The translations under genes were made by a program, and so were the position numbers. This document shows, piece by piece, positions 12,302 to 25,030 of a stretch of 64,000 bases of DNA. Position 1 is the stretch's first letter. Each line of letters begins with the position of its first letter. A model generated the notes under the pieces. It made no database searches. It saw only the letters and a program-made list of their open reading frames with translations, and was not told the DNA's origin. Source of the DNA: Apiotrichum sp. Y4204 (taxonomy: Eukaryota > Basidiomycota > Tremellomycetes > Trichosporonales > Trichosporonaceae); assembly GCA_025531455.1 (NCBI GenBank), contig JAMYHL010000014.1:1-64000 (forward strand), written 5' to 3'.

Positions 12302-13569
12302 TCAATCTACTGTTGGCTTGCTGTCTGATCAGCGACCGCATAGGATTGCACTCACCAAGCTCGCGGTATCGCTCCTTCCTATCTTCATCAATGACCGCCA
12401 ACCGCTCGAGGATGGTTTTGGCATCTGCACGGTTCTTGGCCCGTTCTGCGTCCGATGTGGACGGGAGGCGCGCCGAGAGAAGAAGGTAGTGTGCGAGCGA
12501 GTTCATGCACCACTTGGCGTCCGGTTCCGCATCGTACAGTTCCCTAATGTTCGACACCTCGCGTGCAAGGACAGCCGGCGATGGGTCTTGAGTTCAGCAG
12601 AGAACACACAATCAACGCACCAGTCCCAATTAGCCAGCGATGGTAAAGCCACCCAGACTGGTCTCCCGGGTCCGTCCATAGGGCGTTGGTCACAAGCTCA
12701 AACTCTGGGTGTAAGCTTGATAAAACCCCGACAGCTCACCGTGGTCCTTCTCCCGTGCAACTCCTTCAGGCGACAGATCCTCCCATGCACGACTCAGCAG
12801 TTTTGTCCGGTAGTGCCAAGCGGAGAAGTTTGAAAAGTTGCTCTCGATTTTCTTGGTAGTGTACTTGAGCTCATCGGCCGGCGTACGTGTGGAGCTGAGA
12901 GGGGGTGGCAACGACGCGATTACATAGCGGCGGTATCCCCAAGCGTGGACTGGAATGAGCATACCTCTGCGCCTTCTGGTCACACTCACAGTTGCGCGCG
13001 TCCGAGTCTAGGATCTTCTCAACGACCATAAGCTCCATTTTCCAAAGCTCGTTCCGCCAGCCCTCAGAGTCGCCAGGCCCCGCCGGTACGTTTTCGAGAC
13101 ACCACTTGCGGTGCGTCCAGATCCAGTAGACCTTGGGGTGAACCTTGAGATATGTCATTGTCAGACGGAGCTCAGCCGTGAGGAGCCCGACGACCTCCTC
13201 GGGTGTCCTGACCGCGTCAGTCTGTGGGGAAACGAGTCACGCACGATGGCGGGAAGAGGCCGCGCGTCAGGATATGCCGGCGGTAGTTCCACACTGTGTA
13301 GAATTCGGGGTTGAGGTCAAGAATCTCAGTAGTTCTGTCCAGGGCTTCGCGCGAGTAGTCATTGGCTTTCTTCTGCATCATGTCTCAGCAAGTGCCGTGG
13401 CACGGTGCTCACCCTTGCGAGGACATCGTCTTGCAGCGCGACGTACGCCTGGATCTTGCTGAGCTCCTTGACGCGCTTGGCCTCTGCGGCCTCGGGCGAG
13501 GTTTTGGTCCGCTTTACGCCGTGCTGAAGGTCAGTCTCTCAACTTCGTGTTGATCGGGAAACCCACCAT
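12302..13569 (-). CDS. BET4: Geranylgeranyltransferase type II (Rab) alpha subunit
   Basis: Eight coding exons (13569-13567, 13523-13413, 13372-13245, 13207-12990, 12949-12740, 12704-12621, 12586-12356, 12309-12302) give 330 aa, close to yeast Bet4. The first exon holds only the ATG. After splicing the protein starts MHGVKR, the usual fungal start, and no other Met occurs before the exon-4 MTYLK. Prenyltransferase alpha repeats are clear: NPEFYTVWNYRR, HPKVYWIWTHRKW, DARNFHAWGYRRYV, NFSNFSAWHYR and DQSGWLYHRW. The subunit pairs with Bet2 and attaches geranylgeranyl groups to Rab GTPases delivered by the escort protein. The last intron (12310-12355) makes the protein end RYRELVD. Without splicing the frame would run on to 12255, so the C-terminus is the least certain part. 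The gene is divergent from MSS51. Confidence 0.92.
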
Positions 13570-13930
13570 GTTAACGTAGCGTACAGGAGAGTGATAGGAA
13601 GAAAGTCAAGACCTCGTTCATGGTGGGTCCGTCGCCATCATCGTCATCGTCATTGAAAACGGGGTAAACGGTGAACCACACAGAATTCGGCCCGTCGCAC
13701 GAGTATCACGAGAGACTTGCGTGCTCTGCACGTTTTACTGGTGCCCCGCTTCGGAAAACCTCTCCTGGGCGTTTGTTCAAATCCGAATGGTGCGCCACAG
13801 CAGCCTCTTTTGTCTTTGCGGAGGAAGAGGAGAGAGAGCAATGTTCAGGCGAGATGACAAGCAACGAACGTCTCACTCGGCCAACCTCTCTCTCTCTCAC
13901 ACACAAACCCGCCTTCCACTACAAAAAAGA
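13570..13930. promoter_or_regulatory. Divergent promoter BET4 / MSS51
   Basis: A 361-bp divergent spacer. A CT/CA-rich run just before the MSS51 ATG (about 13883-13925) is a typical fungal leader. No other gene is seen. Confidence 0.4.
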
Positions 13931-15529
13931 ATGATACGCCAAACCAGCAGTCGTGTGCTTCTGCGCGGCGCCCGCCCTCTGCGCATGCGCGCAGCGACGG
14001 TCGCCAACATTCGCCTTTCCCCCTCGCCCGCTGCCGCGACCTCCACCCGCCCGTTCTTCTCTGGTCTGTTCGGCAAGAAGTCCGCCGAGAACAAGGTGGT
14101 CGCCGAGCCGGAGCTTCAGCCTCTGTACGGCCAAGACAACCTCTTTCACCTCCTCTCAAAGTCTCCCATTCCCGAGCTGCGCGAGAAGGGCAAGCGCATA
14201 GAGACGTACGCCATCTGTCCCGTTTCGTACGAAAAGTACCACGAGACCAAGCCGGTGAGGTTTGAATGCCCCGACTGCGGATTTCCCACCCACGCTTCGG
14301 AGGAACGCTGGATCGAGGGACGCGAGGAGCACCATGCCGAGGCTTGCCCGCGTCTTCGGGAAGTCAATGAGGACGACCACGACTTCCGTTCGGGACGTCG
14401 TCTCAAAGAGCTGCAAAACTTCCCTGGTGGGTTAAAGTCCGGACTGTCGAGAGCAGTCGGCCTGTGATGGTTCAAGTTGCTGATTACATTAACAGGTCCT
14501 CAGCCGTATGAGCAGGCAGTCTCCCTTGCTTCGTGGGACTCTTTCCTCTACACCCGTGACTTCGTCTCCGTCGACTCGCCCCGCGCAATCCGCCATGTCT
14601 CGAAGGCTCTCACATACCCCATCTCAGTCTTGTCGGTCCTTCACGAGAACGGGCCTTTTCAAGTGTCCAACAACCGCGTTACTGCTGAGGGCCGGCGTTC
14701 CATGGCTGCTCTTCACTCCACGATTCATCCTCCGCGCGGAACCACCATTGTGAACACCTCGACGACGCGCCCGATGCCCCCGGTTCGCATCTTCCTTCTC
14801 GGAGCGCGCGCGGAGTCCACTCTCCCAGCTGAGGTGTGGCAGCAGGTTGCTCACCTCTTCCCGAACATCATGTTCAACATTTACTTCATTGGCCCGGAGG
14901 TTGGCGTCCCTCACTTGACTGGCAAGGAGAGGGTCAAGCTTGAGAAAGAGGGTAGCCCGTACGGTGTGCCGTCTGCCAGTCTCATGGCTTCCCCCCAGGT
15001 CAAGCTCATTTCCATTCAGAGCGCGTATGAGGATGTCCACGCGCAGCTCGGTCCATTTGACGCGTACCAGGATGTCTTCTTTGCCTTCTCGCCTGGACTT
15101 GGGTTCCCGGACCAGTCGCTCGCCGACAGCCGCCAACCTGGCGACCCGCCGCTTGTCCAGGCCCAGACGTCGTGGCGTACAGCTCTCCAGCAGATCCTAG
15201 AGACCAAGTGCGGTCTGTTCTTCTCCGCCTTCTCTCCTACCGATCTTGCGCGTGATGTCTCCGCCATCTATGGCACACAGCCGCCCACATCCTCTCCGAA
15301 TGCGCCGTCTGAATACCCGTCGAGTGTTGCCCTCCCCACTGAGCCTATCCCGCCGATCGAGGGTGTCACCGACGAGTTCGAGCTCATCCTCACTCCTGGC
15401 GAAAACCCGTTTGGATCCCGCAAGTGGGAGATTGCCGAGTGGGACCCACGAGTCGCTGTCAAGACGAACTGGGGCATCTGGGGCATCCGCGGCAAGCGCT
15501 ACGAGGTCACTTACAAGGACGAGGAGTAA
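13931..15529 (+). CDS. MSS51: Mss51-like mitochondrial protein with MYND-type zinc finger
   Basis: Two exons (13931-14426, 14496-15529) encode 509 aa. The first about 45 residues are rich in Arg, Ser and Ala with almost no acidic residues (MIRQTSSRVLLRGARPLRMR), as in a mitochondrial presequence. Residues about 95-140 form the Mss51 zinc-binding block, with CPVSYEKYH, CPDCGFPTH and a final H/C pair. The rest is the large conserved Mss51 C-terminal domain (PPVRIFLLGARAEST, FNIYFIGPE). In yeast Mss51 activates COX1 mRNA translation and couples it to cytochrome c oxidase assembly; whether this fungal copy does both is inferred from family. The intron is 69 nt. The gene converges on the F-box gene with 108 bp between stop codons. 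Confidence 0.88.
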
Positions 15530-15637
15530 TCTGCCTTCCATGTCTTATCATATTTTGCATGCATACCACTCACAGTGTATGAGAGGGCTAGACTCTGTAT
15601 CTTGACGACTAAATTATGAGAGATTACATTACATTGA

Positions 15638-17289
15638 TCATTGAAACAAACAAGCATAAGGCTTGCCGACACCGTACATTATCACGCACACCTTCTCCCT
15701 CACCGCGGTACAAACGCAGGTGCCTTCTCGGTCCAGCGTCAATATCGGTTCGTCCTGGAACTGGTAACTCCTGTAGCTGGCGTTCGGGTCTCTGATCTTC
15801 ACCGGCCATATGGCGCCAGAGGTGCTAGAACAGTACAGCATCTGCAAGCTGGGGACGACGTCTACAGCCCGCACCGACCCTCTCCGCTCGTCGATGTATT
15901 CCCAAGGCACGCTGTCATCCCAAGATTTGGCGACGACGATCTTGCTCTCACACGCGGAAACGATACAGTCGGGCTTCCACGCAACGCCCGTCACCCGGTG
16001 TCGGCTGTTGCGGAGCTGAATGCTGTGCGTCCCCGAGAACAGGTCTACCGCCACGAGGAACTTGTACCCCGAGAGGAGGACCTTTGAGCAATCTGGAGAC
16101 AGCGCGAGTCCGGCGGGATACCCCGAGTCCTGGTGGAAACCGTGCCAGTCGTGCAGTACAGTCGGGTTCGGTGAGGTGATGGTCGCCCGGTCGTAGACTA
16201 CAGTGTCAATGCGAAACAGTACCAGGCCGAGGATCCTTACCGAGAACACGTCCATCATGCGAACAAGTGACCAAGTGGTCCTTTGTCAAGGCCACACCCG
16301 AGACACTCTGGGTATGTTCATTGAGCATCGTAAGCAGCGTGACCCGCACGCCCGTCCATTTGGTGTCGTCGCCCTGGCCCCAATCCACCTGCCAGATTCT
16401 TGCCGACTTGTCGCTAGATCCCGTTACGATCAGCCCACTTTCGACGTCGAAATCGAGGCAGAGCACGCTGCCGTCATGTGCAGCCTCAGTGTGGACCACA
16501 AATGGGCCATACTCGGGATTCCTGCCATCCAGAGGCAGAGCAGGGATGCGCCAAATCTTGAATGTGCGATCACGCGAACCAGAAAGCAGCCATTGACCCC
16601 GAATCCGGGTGACATAGACCTTGGAGCCGTGAGCCGCAAAGGACCACAAAAAGTTGGGATATACTGCCTGGTCCGATGCCGAGGCGATGGACGCGGCGTC
16701 GGCGTCGTCCGAGTCGACACCGTCCCCGTCATAAGGATAGTTCCCGAGATTGGACGGGTCGTAGGCTCGGTGAGCACCAACGAGCTCCATCTCTTCCCTG
16801 ATGTATCGTCGCGAACGGATAAGAGTGGGGAAGTGCACTAGAATTTGGTCGCCTTCCGCCACCTCCGCATCGTCGTCGCTGAGCGGCACGGCTAGCTCGA
16901 CTTCCCTCGGCCACAACAGGTCCGCTAGGTATGATGTAATTCGATGGGGAATCCGCCATAATGATGAAGATATTGATAGTGTCGTTGACAAACCGGGCGC
17001 CCAGCTCTGTCCATCCCAGGCGCCTGGAGCTAAGTGGGTGGGGACGATACGACGGAGGACATCAGGTCGCAGCTGAAGACCTGACGTGCACTTCAGGAAC
17101 CGGACCCAGAGTGCTGGAGTCTGCGCTGCATCGTAGAGTCGCCGCGAGACTAACCCGACGTTGAGAAGTTCAGAAATAGAGAGATGTGATAGAATGTCAA
17201 CCAGTCTGTAAGATTATGAGCTTGATCCGTGAGCAAACAACACACAGTTCGTCGGGAAGTGCTTCAAGGCGTGCGATATGGTCTCCCAT
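15638..17289 (-). CDS. F-box and WD40-repeat protein
   Basis: Three exons (17289-17246, 17205-16241, 16197-15638) encode 522 aa. An F-box at about residues 10-50 (LPDELLVDILSHLSISELLN) is created by joining exons 1 and 2. It is followed by WD40-type repeats; the clearest are WLLSGSRDRTFKIWRIP, LIVTGSSDKSARIWQVD and LVTCSHDGRV. Such proteins are substrate adaptors of SCF (Skp1-Cul1) ubiquitin ligases: the F-box binds Skp1 and the propeller binds the target. The target cannot be read from the sequence, and I do not recognise a close named orthologue. Some strands near the C-terminus are weak, so the propeller may be irregular. The gene is divergent from the giant gene that starts at 17696. Confidence 0.82.
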
Positions 17290-17695
17290 AGTTGAACGGT
17301 CACCGGGCACGCGAGCACCCTGCTGTGGCCTGGTGGAATCGTGACAACACGCAGACAAGAAAAATGACCGCAACTGCAACTGTGGCAGCGACTCTAGATG
17401 TAACGAGCTGGACGATGCCAATGACAGCGGCGACGACGAGGACCGGAATGGAGACAGGCAAGGAGAAGAGGTGGACAATGTGAAACAGCCTTTGTGCTAT
17501 GGTGGAGGCGCAGTTTCCCCTGGCTGGCAGCTCAGCGCAGACTGCGCGCGCCAGGGGCCCAGGCTTGTGCGTCACCGTCACCATCGCGTGTCGAGACTTG
17601 ATGACAGTCCAGTGCATGTAGTGGACATCCCGCACAAATGTCCCTGCTCCTCACCATCAATCTCACCACACACACCACAGTCAACACGACAGCAC
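17290..17695. promoter_or_regulatory. Divergent promoter, F-box gene / giant gene
   Basis: A 406-bp spacer. The frame of the next gene is open from 17471, which would add 75 residues, but this part is compositionally unlike the protein and overlaps a CA-rich leader-like run at 17653-17690. I therefore start the gene at 17696. Confidence 0.4.
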
Positions 17696-20600
17696 ATGGA
17701 CATTGAGGAACGCCTCGATGACAACTTTGACCCCCGGGCGACGCTGGGAGTCCGCCCAGGCGGTCGCCCGGGGCAAGGTCGTCGGCCGCTTCCCCAGCTG
17801 CAGCTTCAACTCGCCCCTTCGTCTGACAGCACAACGTCGTCACGTCCGCCATCACCAAGAAACACCAATGTCCGCGTCTCATTGAACACTCCGAATCTGG
17901 ATAACAGCCCCACGAGATTTGTGTCGGCAGCGACGGCACTCTCCCACGTTACATCCAATACCACTACTGATTCATCCACATCACCAACGGCAAACTTGGG
18001 AAGGAGACTCCGAAGACCAACCCTTTCTCGGAAACCCAATGCGGCGGAACTCACAGCAAACCGCGGGCTGTATGAAACGCAGAAACTGCTTCAGCATCTT
18101 CTCGATCGCCTCGAATCGCGTCGTAAAGGACCTGATCTCCTCAACCGAGCTGTTGCCGCTACAAAGTCCACAAACTTGTCGGGCAGTAAACATGGCATGG
18201 CGCACATCGGCAAAGCTGTTGCAGCGGCGACAGTCCGGACAACTACTGCAGCTGGAAAAGCCCTTTCCAGGGGTGACGATGAGGATGACGAGGACAACCA
18301 CGATGACCATGCAGCAGCTGACGCCGACTTCGATACGGACGCCACCTACGACCTCCTTGAGCAAACTCGTGGTCTGCTTATCCTAGCGACGAAACAAGGG
18401 CTGGATATCTTTGGTGACTGCGGAATATCTGCAGTGTCAGCGGCACGGAAAGCTGCCAAAGGAAGGAATAAGTCACGCGTCACCGGGCGATTCGCGTCAA
18501 TATCAGGTGCAGTGAAGGAGGACGCCAACAACGACGACAACGTATTCGGTGATGGGATGACTGGGACAAACCTGCTCAAGCGGCTTGCAGTTGTCGTCCA
18601 ATCTCTTATTGCTACAGACTGCATTCACACCACGGTTCGATTCCGCCTTATCAAGCCGCCGTACGCGTTACAGAGTCTCGTTCTTGACGTCGCTGCGTTG
18701 CTGTACCATAAAGGGGACCTCGAAATCAAGCTTTTGATGATGAATGCGGTCATCGACGGCCTCTACACGATGGGCGCCCCTATGAGAGATCGGATATGCC
18801 AGTGGCTTGAAGGTCGTATGGGCGAACTTCTGAGGCAGTTGGCTCGTGAGCGTGGAGGGGTCGCGGATGAGGATGAACCAGTCTTTCAAGGTGAGCACTC
18901 GATAAGGATTTATCGAGCTGACAAGGCAGATCCATTTGCAGCTTCACCAACAACCACTGAAGTGTCCCCCACTGTTCCAACTTTCGCGTTCTCGGCTCCG
19001 GAAGATTCCATGCAAACGCCAGTGAAGACGAAAGGTTGGATGCGCTACTCTCCCTCAAATACACCAACCGTTTCACCAAAAGCACGACAATTCAAATGGC
19101 CAGACAACATTGTCGGTGTGTTGTCGACGCACGCAACGTCCAACGTCTCCAGCGCTGCTGTCCAGATCGGGGCTCTCGTTCCTCGTATGCTTGTCGCTGT
19201 AACCTCCACTATTGACCTGACGACTTCCAATCTCACCACAATCCACTCTGTTCATCGCCTCTTTTCTCTGATTCTCACCGCGAAGCCTGACACTGGTATC
19301 GATGTGCTCGAGCTCATCGCACATGGCCCACCCGTTTCTCGTAGGCGAGGGATGGACATTCTGAGCACGTATTACGGCAACACCGTGGGACACAACATTA
19401 TAGCCCGTCGGCCAGCACTCACCACATACGTCGCTCACCGCGCCAAATGGGAAACTGGACAAGACCGAGCGTTGCAGGAAGACGACACACACGGCCACTA
19501 TTACATTCCTTGGCGCGCAGACCCGTCTAAGGACAAATGCACGCATTGCGACGGCAAGTGTCTGGGCTTCTGTGTCAAGTGCACTTTGTGTTCGGATATC
19601 AAGCATTTCAACTGTTTGGACACTGGCTTTCTGGAAATGTTCCAATACGAAGTGACCATCTTGGCTACCCAGGGCGTCCCATCACGAGCAGAGACTGTCT
19701 GCGTGCGGTTCTCGTTGGTTCCGCCCCGAGCTGATGAACTGGTCATCAACGGCGGTGTCACCAAGGGCACGATCGAGGCGACAGAGCGCATAATTGGACA
19801 ACATCGGTTACATCTCGTCAACCTCTTTACTCTCACGTTGTGCGACGAATGTAGGCAACCGCTGTGGGGAACGACGTGTCAGGCATATGCCTGTCTCAAC
19901 AAGTGTCAACGGTTTTTCCATCCCGCTTGTGTTGACGCGATGAGATTTTACAAGGATCCAGCGTGTCATTCTGGCCATCTAGCCTACATCAATCCCGAAG
20001 CCACCGACGCGAACCAAATATTAGATCCCTTCACCACCACTGGTATGGGGATCCACGAGTCGTTCAACCAGTTCAAGAACAAGCTATGCTATGACCCTTC
20101 GACACTTACCGCTATGTCGTACGATGAAGTTGCCTATCTCTACGCCAACGTGTGGCTCCAGCATGAGATCTATCTCAACGGTATCTCTGTTGGCTCATTG
20201 CGACTCGTCGACGTGCCCTTAGAGGACGACATCACCGGCATTGCTCTACTGTTGAATCAGTACGAGGTCAAGCTGACGAGCAATCTTCAACCGTCTCCTG
20301 CGATGATCGATTTTGCCAATGTGGCCACGGGTGGAGATATTCCCGACAAGGGCTGTCTCCTTTGGCATGAGCGATATCTTCAATACTGTGCGGCGTTGAT
20401 TCGTGCTCCGCCGGATCCCTCCCAGAACGGCGACAATTCGAGCGGAGGGCTGTTGACCGTAGATGGGCTTCCAGGCAGCCCTGATCCGTCTGCAGCAGAT
20501 CCTGAAGTGACACCGTTGGCGTACGAGCAGGTACCAATGCGCGTTGTTCAGCAGTGTTTGGCCTCGGATCTACAGCTCCGAGATGACCTCGCTGTGTCGA

Positions 20601-23600
20601 CTTTAATGGAGCAATTGCGATGCTTGGGTCTTATCGCTGTCCCCAACAAACGAATCGTCGACATTGCGGCAGTCGACGATCCAGCCACTCAAATCGTCAC
20701 CCCACTACCGCTTCTGATAGACTCGTCACCAGCTGTCGAACTGCTCGTGCTGGCTATTGAAGGCCTTTTGGAGGATATTGATCTGACAGCCAACGAACAG
20801 GCTTTGAGCATGTTGATTAAGCTCGCCTGGCCAACGCCGATGTGCTCGCCCTACGCCATGCTACGACTTGGCGGAGCGGTGATGTCGTGGATTATGGATG
20901 AGGTGAGTGAGCTGTGAGCCAACCTGCTGATGTCTAGGATGACGTGCTTCACCACATTGTCAAGAACTACGCCAGTAAACGCAAACGTCCCCCCGGCGTT
21001 CGCAATCCTCCAGGTATGGCTTCCGCTGGTGGTGGTACAACAGCAGTTGCAGCGTACAAGGACGATCGTGGTAGGCTGCTGCGTCACTATGCTCGTCCGT
21101 GGCTTGAAGCCCTGTGTCGCCTGGACTCGAATGAGTACACGGAACTTGCATACGATCGCAGCAAGCAGATCGACAATCGCTACGAGGTGCTAGATCTTCC
21201 AAAGGGCGACGAAGCCGCCGCCTGTATCGCTGGCATCGCATTGGAGAAGATCACAGCTCTTGCGGATGCTGATGTCATGTTCAACGGATCACTCGATCTG
21301 TTGACTATGTGGCTCGAAGATCTGGGTAGTATCGTTGACGGCGATTTCGTGTTCAAGCCTCTTCCTCGACTTCTGCGCCACGCAAATGGCCGTGAATGGG
21401 GTACGGATATCTGGGCACGAGCGGACGAGATTAGTGAACGAAATTCAGATGGGTTTGGGCGCGTTTGTCGCTGGTTCCGAGCTCTTACCTTTTCTGGCGT
21501 TGTTGTGCCATGGTCTGCCATTCTCAACATGGTCGACCGTCACTCAGTCGGTCGGTCCATGGACGAATCCCTGTTCGATCTGGTCGTGGCTGTGGACGCC
21601 AACTCCGCCCCGAGTGAATCCGACGCATTCGCCCAGCTGTGCAACAACATTTTCATCCCCCTTGCAGTGTCTATGGGACTACGCACCTCGAAACCGTCGC
21701 CTAAGGATGTGGAAATGCTCCGTATCAGCATGCTTTCTCTCCTTAAAGCGTACGGCACGCCGACTGAGGCCATTGCGGAAACTAGCTTGACTTCTGAAGG
21801 CCACGCCAATGTTCTCGCCAGCCACACGAAGCGAAAGCAGTCAACGGTGGCTCTGTCAACGGAGCACCCATTGGTACAGATGCACCCCGAAGTCATATTT
21901 GCGGCGGCGCGAATACTTCATCGCGAGGACAATCCCGGGGAGCTGATCCTTGATTTCCTCTGGCTCGTCTTCTCGAAAGCCACAGGACTGGACAACATCA
22001 AAGGTTTCATCCATCACATTGCCGCCGATCTCTACGAGATACTTTGGCCCCTCTACGATCGCCACGACCTCAACAGACGCAGCCGGGCTCGAGTATTCCT
22101 TACCCTCCTCACGATCAACAGCCAACCTATTGAGGACATTGTCACAACGGGACTCAAGGGTTCCCAGACCGCTGCAACGCGTGAAAGACTGTTGGAGTTT
22201 GTTCTCGAGCTGGCAGACGACACTCTGGGCGTGGAGGTAGACGGATGGCGTCGCGCGTCTGTCAGTCTGATTAACATCTTCTTCAACCACGCACTTCAGC
22301 CTTTGGAGCCGTGTCCCGAGACTCTTGTCATTTGGAAGGCCCTTCTCCCAACGCAACTGGCTGCCATCACAGCCTGCTTTGAGGAGTATCTCGAGATTTG
22401 TCCGGATGAGCAGCGCCTGCAGTTGATTGTCCAACTATCGAGGCTTCGACCACTTTTACCTGCTTGGCCCAGTACGTACTACAAACCATGCTTTGCTGAC
22501 CCACAGTAATCGGTTGGCCCATCATCGAACAACTTGTCTCGGAACAAGTTAGTTGCATCGAGCAATTCCAGGACATTGATTCCGTGCAAGCTCAGTCCGC
22601 TGTGACGGAGGCACGTAACATACGAGCAGCAATTCTCGCCCTTGGACTCCAGATGCTATCTGCGGGTGTCCAATGTGAATGGATGACGCTGCAACGGTTC
22701 CAACAACACGTCGCCGCTGTTTGCGCCCAACCTTGGCTTCAAGCCAGTGACACGGTCACGGGAATTCTATTGCCTGCTCTCAAAACTGTCCTTGACTCCA
22801 CCGCGCGTACATCCATTCTCGATTCGAATGGTCGCTTAAAGGAGACGACTCTTGTCGGCGCTCTATTCGTGGCGATTGTTATCAACTTTGCCAACGACTT
22901 GCACGAACACGACTACATCGTTCAGCGCTGCATCATCGACATCCTGCTCGTCGTCTTCTTCAAACACAATGTCCAGCCATACGAGCTGTCCGCATTGTCG
23001 ACGCTTCAAACCTTGTCTGCGTTTGCCGCAGGGGATAACCCCAGTGAGAACAGACTTCTCGCCCTCCATGTTCTTCGCACAGCACAAGCGCGTATGTCCA
23101 ACGAAAGGTTCTCCCGAGTCCTCCCGCCTTTGTTCGTGCGTGCAGCGGACATCATGTTCAAGGAAATCAAGGCAAAGGGTGATTCGGCCATCATCGATTC
23201 TTGTCGCGAGTTCCTGCAAGCGTCGATCGAAGAGTTTGGCAAAGCGGGTCTTTTCCTTCAAGTTTTGCGCACGGACGGACAACAGAGTGATGGCAACAAT
23301 ACAGCTCCTGAAGCTATCGGACGCGCCATGGCAGTCACAACGAGTCTGTCCGGAAGTAAGGACAAAAATGTGTGGCTTGACCAAGTCATTCTCGACCTGT
23401 GAGTCAGACTCGTCTATCAGAAGCTAAACTATTTAGTCCTGAGGTCCTGCGATGGCCCCGTGAGGGAATGTCTCAAGTGTTCCATTCCCTCTCTCGTCTC
23501 ACCGTGACATTACAGAGTGGTCTCTCGTCTGACAGTGCATTAGGTAGGCACATGTCACCATCGGTGCTGACCAGCAGAATTCGGTGCTTTCCTCTCTCGT

Positions 23601-24827
23601 CTTGGCAAGCATGCCTCTGAGTGGGACGCTCCAGAAGGCATCAAATTGAATCCTGTTCTCCGGACGTGCACTGCGCTCCTCAACATCTGCCCCGCGTCCG
23701 CAGCGCTTACCTTGCTTCACCAAGTATCCAATTTTCTCCACACAATCCTACCGAGGTATGTGGTGCACTTGGATCAAATCCGGAACCTTGTCGAAGTCTC
23801 CATTCGCATTGCTCGTCAACAGCAAACCGACAATACCGTCGCCACAGTCCTGTTTGAACTCTGTGGCGCTGCCCTCAAGGGACTGGCGGTGCACCCAATC
23901 ACTCTCAAAGCTCTTCTGGACTGGCTCGGTGACGATGAGGATACGGATCTGCAAACCGAGCGACTGTCACTGCTTGTCGATGCGTCCGTGGGCTGCGCTA
24001 TGATCCTCACGCGTACCCATCCTACGCTCGTGGATCTCCACGACGCTGACCTCTCGATGGGCATTTTGAAAGGCGCTGCGACAGTCATTGTGCGCGCCGA
24101 AATGCAAATGGTAGGCAACATGGGTCGGGTGTTGCGCAACCTCCCCAACGAAGCTGCCTCAGTCCAACTCGACGTCTTTGCGCACATTCTCTACGCCTCA
24201 CTCGACGTACGGCTCGGCAAAGCTCGCGAACGTCTCATGACCCTGTACCCCGTTCTTGGCCGAGCTACCTCGTTGTCACTCTTCGCCTGTGCAGACTTGC
24301 TGTCTGTCCCCGACGCTTCTGGCAACGGTGCCCATCTTGCTTCGTCCGCATTTGTGGTTATGCGCCTCGCCATTCTGGCTGTGAACGACCCACCTCCAAA
24401 GGACGATACGTTCGACACATCCAATATAGCCGCACACGATGTGCTTCTTTCGTTCTGGCACCGTCTGTGGCCGGAATGGGAACGCCTCCTCGGTCTGAGC
24501 CTTGCTCCTTCGTGTATAAATCTTCCCCAACGCGCAGTGACGCTCAGTGTGCTCATGGACATCATCCTCTTCATTTCCGTCAACAACCCCAGTCTTCTCG
24601 TCGAGCCGGCTCCGGCCATCGCACGTGGTCTGGCCAACCTCGAAGAGTGGCATCACTCGGCGGGCACCCAGATCCCCGCCAAGCTTGGGAAAGCGGCTGC
24701 AGCGCTTGAAGCCGCCGCGCTGCGCGCCCAACCTGCTGCCAACGCCCGCAGGACAGCCATGAGCGCCGTCTGGGCGGACATGTTGGCGACAGAACGTTTG
24801 TTCTCTCTCAAATTCTTCAACGACTAG
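17696..24827 (+). CDS. Giant helical protein with C1-like zinc fingers (possible UNC80-type)
   Basis: Six exons (17696-18890, 18930-20902, 20938-22471, 22507-23398, 23437-23543, 23578-24827) encode about 2316 aa. The N-terminal about 170 residues are polar and disordered. A helical region with an acidic stretch follows. At about residues 600-760 are two cysteine clusters. The first is CTHC/CLGFCVKCTLC. The second resembles a C1 (diacylglycerol-type) finger, with the order CDEC, CLNKC, FHPAC. The remaining about 1550 residues are helical, HEAT/armadillo-like, with no catalytic motif visible. The architecture (C1-like part plus a very long helical solenoid) recalls UNC80-family scaffolds of NALCN/Cch1-type cation channels, but this is a suggestion, not a recognised match. 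The intron 18891-18929 is inferred because it has a GTGAGC donor, a CTGAC branch and a CAG end; it keeps frame if retained. Confidence 0.75.
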
Positions 24828-25030
24828 GTGTATATCAACTAGATCGTTGCCTCCCACACACACCATCGCGATGACCGCGGTCTCTATCGCATGCATACAC
24901 GGACCCAGATGGTCCAAAGGGTATATCCGCAATTGTAGTATGTAATAATGTAAAATTGTGTAGCCAATGCTCTGCGGTGTGCGCGGGCGCACAGATTTTG
25001 TGTCTAACGTCTCCAACAAGGTCCCTCCGC

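Noticed and set aside
12042..12833. 263-codon + strand frame across the VPS11 end and BET4
   Set aside because: It overlaps the end of VPS11 in another frame and is antisense to BET4 exons; no family resemblance.
17471..17695. N-terminal extension of the giant protein from an upstream ATG
   Set aside because: The added 75 residues are unlike the rest, overlap a CA-rich leader and extend into the divergent promoter.
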